NCBI GenBank assembly: GCA_020073485.1
Contig: JAIQFB010000005.1
Coordinates: 62,001-126,000, forward strand
From: Terriglobia bacterium
GTDB taxonomy: Bacteria > Acidobacteriota > Terriglobia > Acidiferrales > UBA7541
DNA length: 64,000 bases
Reading direction: 5' to 3'
Shown: positions 8,839 to 17,141 of the stretch, in pieces
How positions within the stretch are numbered: position 1 is the first letter of the stretch
Layout: the number at the start of each line of letters is the position of its first letter
The notes under the pieces: generated by a model
Told to the model about the DNA's origin: nothing
Databases searched by the model: none
What the model saw: only the letters and a program-made list of their open reading frames with translations
Position numbers and translations under genes: made by a program

Positions 8839-8912
8839 GACGGGCTTTAGCCTGTCGGGTTTGGCGAGGGCCAACGAAGACCTAAACCAGACAGGCTGAA
8901 GCCTGTCCTACA
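8835..8912. repeat. Composite palindromic repeat, family GTAGGACAGGC (copy 1)
   Basis: Two arms of about 30 bp face each other. Left is GTAGGACGGGCTTTAGCCTG, and right on the minus strand is GTAGGACAGGCTTCAGCCTG, each extended by a TGTCNGGTTTRG-like tail. Each arm is itself a palindrome around GGCTNNAGCC. This gives a BIME-like double hairpin. Related copies lie at 30648 and 33511. Confidence 0.8.
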
Positions 8913-8971
8913 GGGACCCGCCCCTGTTCATTCCTTCCAAACCCGTACGAATTTGTCGCGTGAGGTTTGGG

Positions 8972-9514
8972 CTAACTCGTCTTCCCCGCATACTGCAGTT
9001 TCACGCGAGCGCTTTTTTCGGCCACAGATTTTGCCAGCTCTTCCTTGTATACCGTGAGCCGTTCGGAGACTTCGGCGTCGGACGTCGCCAGAATCTCCGC
9101 CGCAAAAATCGCAGCGTTGGTCGCGCCGGGCTTGTCGATGGCCATGGCCGCGACCGGAACTCCCGCGGGCATCTGCACGCTCGAAAGAAGCGAGTCGATG
9201 CCGGAAAGAACCGTGGTGGCCATTGGGACGGCGACCACCGGCAGAGTGGTGATGGCCGCTACGACGCCCGCCAGATGCGCCGCGCCGCCAGCCGCGACGA
9301 TCACCACTTTCAGCCCGCGGGATACCGCCGTCGACGCATATTCGTGCGTCCGCGCCGGCGAGCGGTGCGCCGAGGTCACTTCAATTTCGTAGGGAATGCC
9401 GAATTTCTCCAGCATCTTTGCCGATTCGCTCATCACCGGCAGATCCGTGTCCGATCCCATGATGATGCCCACCAGGGGCCTTCCGCCGTTTTTCGCTGAT
9501 TTTTGCGCGCTCAC
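8972..9514 (-). CDS. purE: N5-carboxyaminoimidazole ribonucleotide mutase
   Basis: A 180-aa class I PurE of purine synthesis, converting N5-CAIR to CAIR. Signatures are GIIMGSDTDLPVM near 16-28, EVTSAHRSP with the catalytic His, and the CO2/carboxylate loop AAGGAAHLAGVVAA. It starts at GTG 9514 with a good AAAGGAG seven to eight bases upstream. It lies downstream of purD and a MOSC gene on the same strand with a 54-bp gap, so the three may be cotranscribed. A purK partner is not seen nearby. Confidence 0.95.
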   Translation of the reverse strand: MSAQKSAKNGGRPLVGIIMGSDTDLPVMSESAKMLEKFGIPYEIEVTSAHRSPARTHEYASTAVSRGLKVVIVAAGGAAHLAGVVAAITTLPVVAVPMATTVLSGIDSLLSSVQMPAGVPVAAMAIDKPGATNAAIFAAEILATSDAEVSERLTVYKEELAKSVAEKSARVKLQYAGKTS

Positions 9515-9568
9515 CCGTTTGCTCCTTTGTGCAGTTCCGTTGTGTGGTTAATTTGATTCGTTCGTGGA

Positions 9569-10018
9569 CTAGTTTCGCGGCTCGCCATCCGGCGAGACAA
9601 CCTCGATCCGCCCGCCTCGGCGAATTTTCCCGGGCTCCATCACCCGGCACAAAATTCCGCGCCGCCCGCGAAGCTCTTCCTGCAGCCCCGCTCGAATTTC
9701 ATCCATCTGGCTGCACGGAGTACACGCATCGGTGATTTCCAGCAGCGCTTCTCCAACGCGGATGCGCTGGCCCAGCGCCAATCCTGAAAGTTCAATTCCT
9801 CGTGTGGTGATATTTTCCTTCGCGTGCCCCGGCGCAATCCCGAACTCTTCGAGCGTCTCGATGTCCATCAGCAGGACCTGCCGGCTACTGCCAGTGCGCC
9901 CATGCAGGCAGTCCTCGAAGCCTTTGTTTTCGACGGCCAGGACTTCGTCAAACTCCCGCACTGGCTCGCCGCGCGCGAGTGATTGAAACAGGTGCAGGAC
10001 TTCAGCCACGAGGCGCAT
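9569..10018 (-). CDS. MOSC-domain protein
   Basis: A 149-aa stand-alone MOSC (molybdenum cofactor sulfurase C-terminal) domain. Its core is a run of beta strands including ENITTRGIELSGLALGQRIRVGEALLEIT followed by CTPCSQM and a late GRRGILCRVM. The first Cys of the CTPC element is the position often conserved in the family and proposed to carry sulfur. Such proteins act in molybdenum-enzyme sulfur transfer or N-hydroxylated base detoxification. The start overlaps the purD 3' end by 17 bp, so translation is probably coupled. Its place between purD and purE is unusual. Confidence 0.82.
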   Translation of the reverse strand: MRLVAEVLHLFQSLARGEPVREFDEVLAVENKGFEDCLHGRTGSSRQVLLMDIETLEEFGIAPGHAKENITTRGIELSGLALGQRIRVGEALLEITDACTPCSQMDEIRAGLQEELRGRRGILCRVMEPGKIRRGGRIEVVSPDGEPRN

Positions 10019-11306
10019 CTCCCGCAGCGCACATTTTCTTCAACCCTTTCGCTCCGATGTCGGTGCGGTAGTGCGCCCCTTCAAAATGAATTTTGCCCAC
10101 CGCTTCATACGCCCGGGCGATGGCCGCATAGAGCGAGTCGGCCGTGGCCGTCACGCCCAGCACTCTTCCTCCACTGGTTACGATGGAACCGCCCTCGCGC
10201 TTGGTCCCCGCATGAAAAACGGCTACGCCAGGCAGCGCCTTCGCGTCCTCCAGGCCCTCGATCTTCTTTCCGGTTTCATAGGCCCCCGGATATCCTCCCG
10301 AAGCCATCACCACGCAAACGCTCGCGCCGGGCTTCCACGCGGGCTTGAAGATGTGCAATTTTCGCGTAGCCGCCGCCTCCAGCGCCAGCGCCAGGTCGAA
10401 ATCCATGCGCATCATCAGCGGCTGCGTTTCCGGGTCGCCCAGCCGGCAATTATATTCCAGCACCATGGGGCCACTGGCGGTCAGCATCAATCCGAAATAC
10501 AGGAAGCCCGTGTACGGGATCCCTTCCTCGGAAAGCCCTGCGATCGTCGGGCGCACAATATCCTTCACAATCATGGATTCATAGTGCGGCGTGATCATCC
10601 CGTCCGCGGTGTATGCGCCCATCCCGCCAGTATTGGGGCCGCGGTCGCCGTCGAGGGCGCGCTTGTGGTCCTGCGTGGTGGCCATTGGCAGGAACGACCG
10701 CCCGTCGGTCAGCACGATGAACGAAAGCTCCTCACCCTTGAGCGCTTTTTCAAGCAGGATCCGCGATCCGCCCGGGCCAAGTTCATGCTTTTGCAAAACG
10801 CGGCGGATAAACGCTTCCGCTTCCGCGCGCGTTTCCGCGACCAGCACGCCTTTTCCCGCGCACAATCCATCCGCTTTCACCACCACCGGCCAATCCACCG
10901 CGTCCAGCGCCCGTATAGCCTCTTGGGCGGAATCGAACGAGCCGTACAGCGTGGCGTTCGGAATCCGGTAACGGTCCATGAATTCCTTGGAAAATATCTT
11001 GCTGCCTTCCAGGCGCGCATCGCTGCGCGAAGGCCCGACCAGCCGCAGGCCGCGGCACTCAAACTTGTTTCGGATTCCGGCGACCAGCGGAGCCTCCGGC
11101 CCCGCCACGGTCATGTCCGGTTTCAATCGTTCGGCGAGCGACACCAGCCCGGCAACGTCGTCCGCGTTCACCGCGAGGCACTCGGCGTGTTCCGCGATCC
11201 CGGCGTTGCCCGGCGCGCACCAGATTTTTTCAACCGCGGGCGATTGGGCGAGCCGCCAGACCATGGCGTGCTCGCGTCCTCCGCTCCCAATCACGAGGAT
11301 TTTCAC
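10002..11306 (-). CDS. purD: Phosphoribosylamine-glycine ligase (GAR synthetase)
   Basis: A 434-aa ATP-grasp enzyme joining glycine to phosphoribosylamine in purine synthesis. It opens with KILVIGSGGREHAMVWRL and has APGNAGIAEHAE, PDMTVAGPEAPLVAG, the ATP-grasp lysine strand VVKADGLCAGKGVLVA near 140, DHKRALDGDRGPNTGGMGAY, and the Mg-binding EYNCRLGDPETQ. Length is typical and the ATG start is clear. It heads a minus-strand group with the MOSC gene (overlapping) and purE. Confidence 0.96.
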   Translation of the reverse strand: MKILVIGSGGREHAMVWRLAQSPAVEKIWCAPGNAGIAEHAECLAVNADDVAGLVSLAERLKPDMTVAGPEAPLVAGIRNKFECRGLRLVGPSRSDARLEGSKIFSKEFMDRYRIPNATLYGSFDSAQEAIRALDAVDWPVVVKADGLCAGKGVLVAETRAEAEAFIRRVLQKHELGPGGSRILLEKALKGEELSFIVLTDGRSFLPMATTQDHKRALDGDRGPNTGGMGAYTADGMITPHYESMIVKDIVRPTIAGLSEEGIPYTGFLYFGLMLTASGPMVLEYNCRLGDPETQPLMMRMDFDLALALEAAATRKLHIFKPAWKPGASVCVVMASGGYPGAYETGKKIEGLEDAKALPGVAVFHAGTKREGGSIVTSGGRVLGVTATADSLYAAIARAYEAVGKIHFEGAHYRTDIGAKGLKKMCAAGDAPRG

Positions 11307-11351
11307 AGTAGGGTCAAGATAGTCGGAGGGGTGTTGGCTGTCAACCCTTGG

Positions 11352-12362
11352 CTAACGCGCGGACCAAGCCACGCCGTCCGGATCGGTGCCGATGGCCAGG
11401 GTCCCCAGGATTTTGCGCGACGCCACCTCGATGAAGGTCAGTTCGTTGGCATTGGCATTGGTCACGTATGCGTGGCTGCCGTCAGAGGAGATGGAGACGC
11501 CGCTGGGCGCTTTGGAGAGCGTCAAATTGGCAAGCAGTTCGCGGCTGCGCGCGTCGAATACGGTCGCCTGATTGCTGCCATCATTCGTCACCCAGACCTG
11601 CGCTCCGTCCGGAGTGAACTGCATTCGTTTCGGGCCTTTCCCGCCGCTCGGAAAGGATGTTTCGATCGTGTCGGTGGCCGTCGAGATTATTTCGATCTTT
11701 GCGTCGGCGCGGCTGGCCGCCCATACCTCTTTGCCGTCGGGCGAAATCGCGATGCCTTCGGTGCCGGGTCCCGTGGCAAGAATTTTCACTTCGCCGCTGC
11801 CATGATCGATCACGCTCACGCTTCCCGAGACCGTGTTCGTCACGTAAAACTTTTTCTCGTCCGGAGTCACCACGATCATGTGGCTGCGCATCTGGTTGGT
11901 GTTCCACACGTGCAAAATCTTTCCCGTGGCCGAGTCCAGTTCGAGAACGGCTTGCGGCGTCTCGGATGTCACCCACAGGAATTTCCCGTCATGGCTCGCG
12001 GTCATCCCGTGGGGGCCGGTGTGCGTGCCGAGGTCGAACGTGGTTTTCACCTTCCGGTTCACTAGATCAACGACCGTGATGGTGTCGCCGGCTTTGTCGT
12101 GCTCCGTGTCTCCCGGCGGATACACGCTGTACCGGCCGAAGTTGCTGACGTACGCGGTGCGCCCGTCCGGCGAAACCGCCACTTCGTGCGGACCTTTTCC
12201 CGTCGGAAGCTTCATCAAAACTTTTTCGGTGAAAGGATCGACCAGCGCCAGTTGGAAATCCGATTTGCAGACTACCACGACGGTGTCCGCCCACGACCGC
12301 GGCGCGAATGTGCATACGGCCAGAACTGTCACTAGCAAAAATTCGGCGACATTTGTTTTCAT
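11352..12362 (-). CDS. Exported YncE-like seven-bladed beta-propeller protein
   Basis: A 336-aa protein with a signal peptide ending near residue 26 (SWADT). It is followed by regularly spaced blades, each containing a PDGxxxYV-type strand (VSPDGRTAYVSN, TPDEKKFYVTN, ISPDGKEVWA, TPDGAQVWVTN, SSDGSHAYVTN). This is the YVTN/cytochrome-D1-like propeller family, whose members bind partners or DNA in the periplasm or have no known function. It starts at ATG 12362 with AAGGGATGAG upstream. It lies 45 bp upstream of purD on the same strand. The role cannot be assigned from sequence. Confidence 0.82.
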   Translation of the reverse strand: MKTNVAEFLLVTVLAVCTFAPRSWADTVVVVCKSDFQLALVDPFTEKVLMKLPTGKGPHEVAVSPDGRTAYVSNFGRYSVYPPGDTEHDKAGDTITVVDLVNRKVKTTFDLGTHTGPHGMTASHDGKFLWVTSETPQAVLELDSATGKILHVWNTNQMRSHMIVVTPDEKKFYVTNTVSGSVSVIDHGSGEVKILATGPGTEGIAISPDGKEVWAASRADAKIEIISTATDTIETSFPSGGKGPKRMQFTPDGAQVWVTNDGSNQATVFDARSRELLANLTLSKAPSGVSISSDGSHAYVTNANANELTFIEVASRKILGTLAIGTDPDGVAWSAR

Positions 12363-12636
12363 CGGCTCATCCCTTGAGCGGTCCAAGATCCCGATTCACG
12401 CCCACGCCCGCGACCCTACTCCCGGCCATCCTCCCGTGTCAATCTCGTACCGTTCACGCCGCCTGGAGAGGGCAAGTGTGCTTCCCTTAGTTAGTTTTTA
12501 GTTAATCATTGTTGGTCGAAGGAAAGGCCTGAGCCTGAAATTGTGATATAGTCGCGCCATTATGCGCAAGGTGACGCTAATGCACACCTAATTGAAGAAG
12601 AGAGTAGTTTTTATTTGCGTTACCGGCTGCTGAGGT

Positions 12637-13074
12637 TTGCCTTTGCCAAAATCAACTGAGAGCGACATCTCGGACAAAAAGAAAAAAGTGCAGTCGGAAT
12701 CAAAGCCATTCGTCATGGCCGTGGACGACGATGCCGCTGTTCTTCGCGTCATTAAGACATTTCTTGAGCAAAACGATTATCTTGTGAAGACGGCTCTCAG
12801 CGGCGAAGAGGCATTCGCCATGCTGATCGAGGAGACTCCCGCGGTTCTGATTCTCGACGTGTTGATGCCCGGGGCTTCCGGATTTGATATTTGCCGGTTG
12901 ATCAAGCGCGATGTGCGTTTGAAGAACGTGCCCGTCATTTTCTTAACTTCCAAGAGCGAGCCGAAGGATTTTAAGGCGGGTCACGATCTGGGCGCGGTCA
13001 TTTATATGACCAAGCCGTTCAAGGTACAGAAGCTGTTGCATGTGGTTCAAATGCTGCATCCCGTTGCCGGATAG
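12637..13074 (+). CDS. CheY-like single-domain response regulator
   Basis: Encodes 145 aa: a 25-residue charged leader followed by a complete receiver domain. It shows the acidic pair in MAVDDDAAVL, the phosphoacceptor Asp in LILDVLMPGASG, the switch Thr in IFLTSKSE, and the conserved Lys in YMTKPF. There is no DNA-binding or enzymatic output domain and no adjacent histidine kinase, so it is an orphan. The start taken is TTG 12637 preceded by CTGAGG; ATG 12715 at the domain edge is the alternative. It converges on the PilZ gene at 13119. Confidence 0.85.
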   Translation: MPLPKSTESDISDKKKKVQSESKPFVMAVDDDAAVLRVIKTFLEQNDYLVKTALSGEEAFAMLIEETPAVLILDVLMPGASGFDICRLIKRDVRLKNVPVIFLTSKSEPKDFKAGHDLGAVIYMTKPFKVQKLLHVVQMLHPVAG

Positions 13075-13118
13075 CCATAGCGTAGCCCTTGCCGCGGTTC
13101 CCGGTTTCTTTCCCGCAG

Positions 13119-13523
13119 TCAGCGGAGAACGCCCGCCGGAGCCGCCCATATAGGCGCATCCGCCCTGGCAAACGATTCAAACGCCGAGCGCGTGACCGTG
13201 TCCAGCGCGGGGGCGGCATTCAGAATGCTGAGCAGCCGGACGGCCACGCCAAATTCACCTGTGGGCAATTGCTCGACACGCACCACCTCGCCTTCATATT
13301 CGCTGTTCAGGCACCCAAATGCAGGAATGGCCTGCACCAGCATCCCGGGCCGGTACGAACTATTTTCGGTCATGAAGTAAAAGCCCCAGTGGCCGAGGTC
13401 GCGCGTCGTCCGCAATTCTTCAAATGGCACGCCGTCCGGATCCGCCGCTTGTACGTACACTGGGCGGGCGATTCTTGCGCGGTGCTCCCGGCGGCGCTCT
13501 TTCCCTTGTGCAAGTTCTGACAC
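13119..13523 (-). CDS. PilZ-like domain protein with altered ligand motif
   Basis: A 134-aa protein. The N-terminal KERRREHRARIARP provides the RxxxR part of a PilZ site, but the second motif reads RDLGHWGFYF, with Gly where the usual [D/N]xSxxG has Ser, so c-di-GMP binding is uncertain. The start is GTG 13523, set by the strong GGAGGGAGGAAC just upstream; an open frame to 13601 lacks support. It is convergent with the receiver protein and divergent from the large spermidine-synthase fusion. Function is unknown beyond a likely c-di-GMP-related role. Confidence 0.72.
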   Translation of the reverse strand: MSELAQGKERRREHRARIARPVYVQAADPDGVPFEELRTTRDLGHWGFYFMTENSSYRPGMLVQAIPAFGCLNSEYEGEVVRVEQLPTGEFGVAVRLLSILNAAPALDTVTRSAFESFARADAPIWAAPAGVLR

Positions 13524-13785
13524 GGTGTTCCTCCCTCCTCCGACCTCAATACCAAATCGTACGGCTGGGAAACGGTCGTGTCGATGGAGCGAGAGTACCA
13601 CCGGCGATAGGAGATTCGGTTGTGCAGCGGACTGGATGGGCAGGCCGGCATGCGGGAACCGCCGATGAGCGTAAGTATTGTAATGGCGCTACACGCAGCT
13701 CTCGCCAAACAGCTTTTCCGATCCCCCTTATTCCGGCACTTCGAAATCAGGCCGGGATTTGACGCCCTTTCGCGGCCGGACTACC

Positions 13786-16700
13786 ATGCCGCCTGCCATG
13801 CCGGCACAGTCTCCCCGTCGTTATTTCATCCCCGCGTTGCTCGTGTGTTTTCTTCTGTCCGGAGCGGCCGGACTGATTGACCAGGTCGTCTGGAGCAAGT
13901 CTCTCGGCCTGATTTTCGGCCATACGGCGTACGCGGTCGCCACGGTCCTGGCCGTATTCATGGCCGGGCTGGCTTCGGGCAGCGCATGGATCGGGCGGCG
14001 GAGCGACGCTTGGAATCATCCCGTCGCGATCTACGGATGGATGGAACTTGGCGTGGCGGCGACGGCGGCCATTTCACTTGCCGGACTTGCAGGCGTTCGC
14101 GCGGCCTATGTGACCGCATATCCCCACGTCTCTGGAAACGGCGCGGTACTGCTCGCGCTCCGGTTTGCGGGCGCGGCGCTCGTGCTGTTCCTGCCCACAT
14201 TCCTGATGGGCGGCACGCTTCCCGTCCTGGTGCGGGGCCTCGCTCGAAGTTCTTCGAAACTGGCCTCGCGGCTTTCGCGGCTTTACTGGATCAATACGTC
14301 CGGCGCGGTGGCCGGAACGTTTGCCGCGGGCTTCCTGCTGCTGCCGGCGCTCGGCCTGCGTCGAACGCTCGCCATCGGCGTCGCGCTCAATTTGATTGCG
14401 GGCGCGCTCGCCCTTGGGCTTTCGCCCGGCGAACCAAGTGCCGCTCCGCAACGTCCGTATTCCTCTCCGGAAATTTCGGCGCAGGCGTCCCCTCGCCTTT
14501 CGCGCTTGCTCCTGGTTTGCTTCGCCGTAGTCGGCGCGTCAGCCATGTCGTACGAAATCGGCTGGACGAGATTGCTCTCCACGCAACTCGGCAGTTCGAC
14601 CTACGCGTTTACGCTGATGCTCGGAACGTTCCTTGCCGGAATCGTTTTGGGCAGTGCGTTGTTCGAGCGCTGGAGCCGCCGCCACGAAACAACTTCCGCG
14701 ACGTTTGCTCTCACGCAAACGCTCACCGCGCTTGCCGCGCTCGCGTTCCTGGTATTTTTCTCGCGCCTGATCGAAGTCCTGCCGCCGATCCTGCGCGCCA
14801 CGCACGAATCATTTCGTGGGCTGGTCCTCGCCCAATTTGCCACCAGCGCCCTGGCCATGCTGCCCACGGCAGTCGCTTTCGGATTCAATTTTCCGGCCGC
14901 CGTTCTGCTGATTGCCGGACCGCAATCTTCGCCGAGTTCCGAAGCGGATGCTGGAGCGGGTTCCAATGTGAAATCTGGAATAGGCTCGTCCGTCGGCCGT
15001 GCCTATGCCTGGAATACCCTCGGCGCAATCCTCGGCGCGGTCGCGGCCGGATTCTGGCTGCTGCCGAGGCTCGGAAGTTTTCATTTGATCGCTGTCACGG
15101 CAGCGGCGAATCTTGCGCTCGCCGCCGTTCTTTCCCTGCAATCCGGCTCACGGCGATTGAGGATCGTTGCCTTTGCCGCGAATCTTATTTTGATCGCTGC
15201 CGCCGGGGTGATCGGTTTCTCATCCTATTTTTACGATCCCGCCGTGGCGTCGTTCAACACCGTGATGTATTGGAACCTGTACGACCGGCCGCTGACGCTG
15301 CGCGAAAACGCTCACCTGGTGGACGTGGTGTATTTCAAGGATGGCCTCAACGCCACCATATCCGTGGCAAGAACCGAAGACTACATTTCGCTGCGCACCA
15401 ACGGAAAAGTCGACGCCTCCAACCACGACGTTGTCACGCAGCTTCTGGTCGGGCATATCGGAGCGCTGGCGCACCCGCCCAGGCGCGTCCTGCTGATCGG
15501 ATTCGGCAGCGGCATGACGGCTTCCGCTCTGGCCGGCTACTCGGAACTCGAGCGCCTGGACGTCGTTGAAATCGAGCCGGCAGTGATTGCCGCTGCGCCC
15601 CTGCTCACCCAGCTCAACCGCAGCGTCCTGCGCGACCCGCGCGTCCACGTCACCCTGGACGACGCGCGCAATTTTCTCTTCACCACGCGCGATCGCTACG
15701 ACTTGATTATTTCCGAACCTTCTAACCCGTGGATCGCCGGCGTGGCCACGCTTTTCACCAGCGAATTTTACCGCACCGTGCAGACGCGCCTGGCTTCCGG
15801 CGGCGTATTCGTGCAATGGGTGCAGGCGTATTCGCTTTATCCCGAAGACTTGAAAATGCTCGCGGCCACATTCCTGGGCGAATTTCACGGCGCAACCCTG
15901 TGGCACGGCGATGCCCCGGACCTCATCCTGATGGCTCCCAGTCCGCCGTCGGCTGAAATTCTCGGTCGTACGCGCGGCATTTTCGATCGCCCCAGCATGC
16001 GCGAGGATTTCCGGCAACTTGGAATGGAAAAAGCGGAGGGGCTGTTCGGCTTCTATATGCTGGATGACGCGGGCCTGCGGAAATTCGCTTCCGGCGCGCG
16101 AATCAATACCGACGATCTCACGCTGCTCGAATATCACGCGCCGCGTTCACTGCTGGCCCATGGCCTGGAAGATAAAAACCGGGATGCTATTCTGTTCCAT
16201 CAACAGGCCCCGCTGCCCGATGATCTTCCGGCGGAAGACCGCGATGATGCGCTTGCGGCTTCCGCCGCCACTTCCACGAATTTGGAGGATCCCGACAGCG
16301 CCGGCCGATTCCTCCGCGCCCTCGATACCCGCCCGGAAACCGCCGCCATCGCCGCCGCACGCGGGCGCGCCGCGCTCACCCAGTCCGATTTTCGGTCTGC
16401 CTATCATGCCTTCGACGCCGCCCTGGCCATCGATCCAAATTCCATTCCCGCTGCCTGGGGCCGCGCGGAGGCCGACCGCCGTTTTGGCAACAATGAAAAA
16501 GCGCGCCAGCAGTTTCAACGCATCCTGGAGCGCGATCCGAACAATGTCCCGGCTCTGCAATCGCTGAAACAACTGGATTCCGATTTTTCTCGATGGTCCG
16601 AAGCGGAGGACCTGCAGCGCCGTATCATCGCTGCGGATGCACATCCTGGGGCCGCGGCTTACGCTGATCTCGGCAGGATCTATTTGCGAGCCGGAAATAC

Positions 16701-16992
16701 GGACGAGGCGGAAAAAGCGATGCAGCAAGCCCTTGCGCTCGACCCCTACAATTACCAGGCGCACGTCGGCCTCGCCCAGCTATTCGCCGACCGGAAAAAA
16801 TGGGCCGAGGCGCGTCAACAACTGGAATTTGTCCGCCAATATTTTCCGGATGAGGATGCGGCCATTTATCCGTTGCTGTTTCAGGTTGACGATGCCCTCG
16901 GAGATTCGCGCGCGGCCGCCGAAGCCGTGCGCTTCGGCCTGCGCCTGTTTCCGGACGATTCCGATTTGCAGCGCCTGAAGTTGCTGCTGTAA
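13786..16992 (+). CDS. Fused membrane (MFS-like) / spermidine synthase-like / TPR protein
   Basis: Encodes 1068 aa. About residues 10-500 hold two blocks of hydrophobic helices of the fused MFS/spermidine-synthase type (SGAAGLIDQVVWSK and SAMSYEIGWTRLL starting the two halves). Residues of about 560-760 form a Rossmann aminopropyltransferase/methyltransferase-like domain with VLLIGFGSGMTASAL, VVEIEPAVIAAAP, DDARNFLF and ISEPSNPWIAG. The last 230 residues carry TPR-like helices (AAWGRAEADRRFGNN, AYADLGRIYLRAGNTDEAEKAM, AHVGLAQLFADRKKW). True spermidine synthase activity is doubtful for this family; a membrane-anchored transferase is a safer reading. ATG 13786 is chosen; 13798 is also possible. 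Confidence 0.85.
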   Translation: MPPAMPAQSPRRYFIPALLVCFLLSGAAGLIDQVVWSKSLGLIFGHTAYAVATVLAVFMAGLASGSAWIGRRSDAWNHPVAIYGWMELGVAATAAISLAGLAGVRAAYVTAYPHVSGNGAVLLALRFAGAALVLFLPTFLMGGTLPVLVRGLARSSSKLASRLSRLYWINTSGAVAGTFAAGFLLLPALGLRRTLAIGVALNLIAGALALGLSPGEPSAAPQRPYSSPEISAQASPRLSRLLLVCFAVVGASAMSYEIGWTRLLSTQLGSSTYAFTLMLGTFLAGIVLGSALFERWSRRHETTSATFALTQTLTALAALAFLVFFSRLIEVLPPILRATHESFRGLVLAQFATSALAMLPTAVAFGFNFPAAVLLIAGPQSSPSSEADAGAGSNVKSGIGSSVGRAYAWNTLGAILGAVAAGFWLLPRLGSFHLIAVTAAANLALAAVLSLQSGSRRLRIVAFAANLILIAAAGVIGFSSYFYDPAVASFNTVMYWNLYDRPLTLRENAHLVDVVYFKDGLNATISVARTEDYISLRTNGKVDASNHDVVTQLLVGHIGALAHPPRRVLLIGFGSGMTASALAGYSELERLDVVEIEPAVIAAAPLLTQLNRSVLRDPRVHVTLDDARNFLFTTRDRYDLIISEPSNPWIAGVATLFTSEFYRTVQTRLASGGVFVQWVQAYSLYPEDLKMLAATFLGEFHGATLWHGDAPDLILMAPSPPSAEILGRTRGIFDRPSMREDFRQLGMEKAEGLFGFYMLDDAGLRKFASGARINTDDLTLLEYHAPRSLLAHGLEDKNRDAILFHQQAPLPDDLPAEDRDDALAASAATSTNLEDPDSAGRFLRALDTRPETAAIAAARGRAALTQSDFRSAYHAFDAALAIDPNSIPAAWGRAEADRRFGNNEKARQQFQRILERDPNNVPALQSLKQLDSDFSRWSEAEDLQRRIIAADAHPGAAAYADLGRIYLRAGNTDEAEKAMQQALALDPYNYQAHVGLAQLFADRKKWAEARQQLEFVRQYFPDEDAAIYPLLFQVDDALGDSRAAAEAVRFGLRLFPDDSDLQRLKLLL

Positions 16993-17076
16993 CGCTTCTG
17001 CTATAGCTCGCCTGTTCAGAGGCGGGCAACAAAAACCAACCTCTCACCTTGAACACTCGGCAAGGTTGCATGCTGC

Positions 17077-17108
17077 AAAAAAAAAGAGGGCCCCCGGAAG
17101 GGCCCTCT
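17077..17108 (-). terminator. Rho-independent terminator
   Basis: A nine-bp GC-rich stem AGAGGGCCC / GGGCCCTCT with a six-base loop. On the minus strand it is followed by a run of nine T, 34 bases past the stop of the coiled-coil gene at 17142. It is a textbook intrinsic terminator for that gene. Confidence 0.92.
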
Positions 17109-17141
17109 CGTCGAACCAAACGCTTCGAGGTTTGGAACGGG

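Noticed and set aside
10071-12065. 664-codon open frame on the plus strand
   Set aside because: It is antisense to purD and the YncE-like gene, both of which have clear motifs; the frame is a high-GC shadow.
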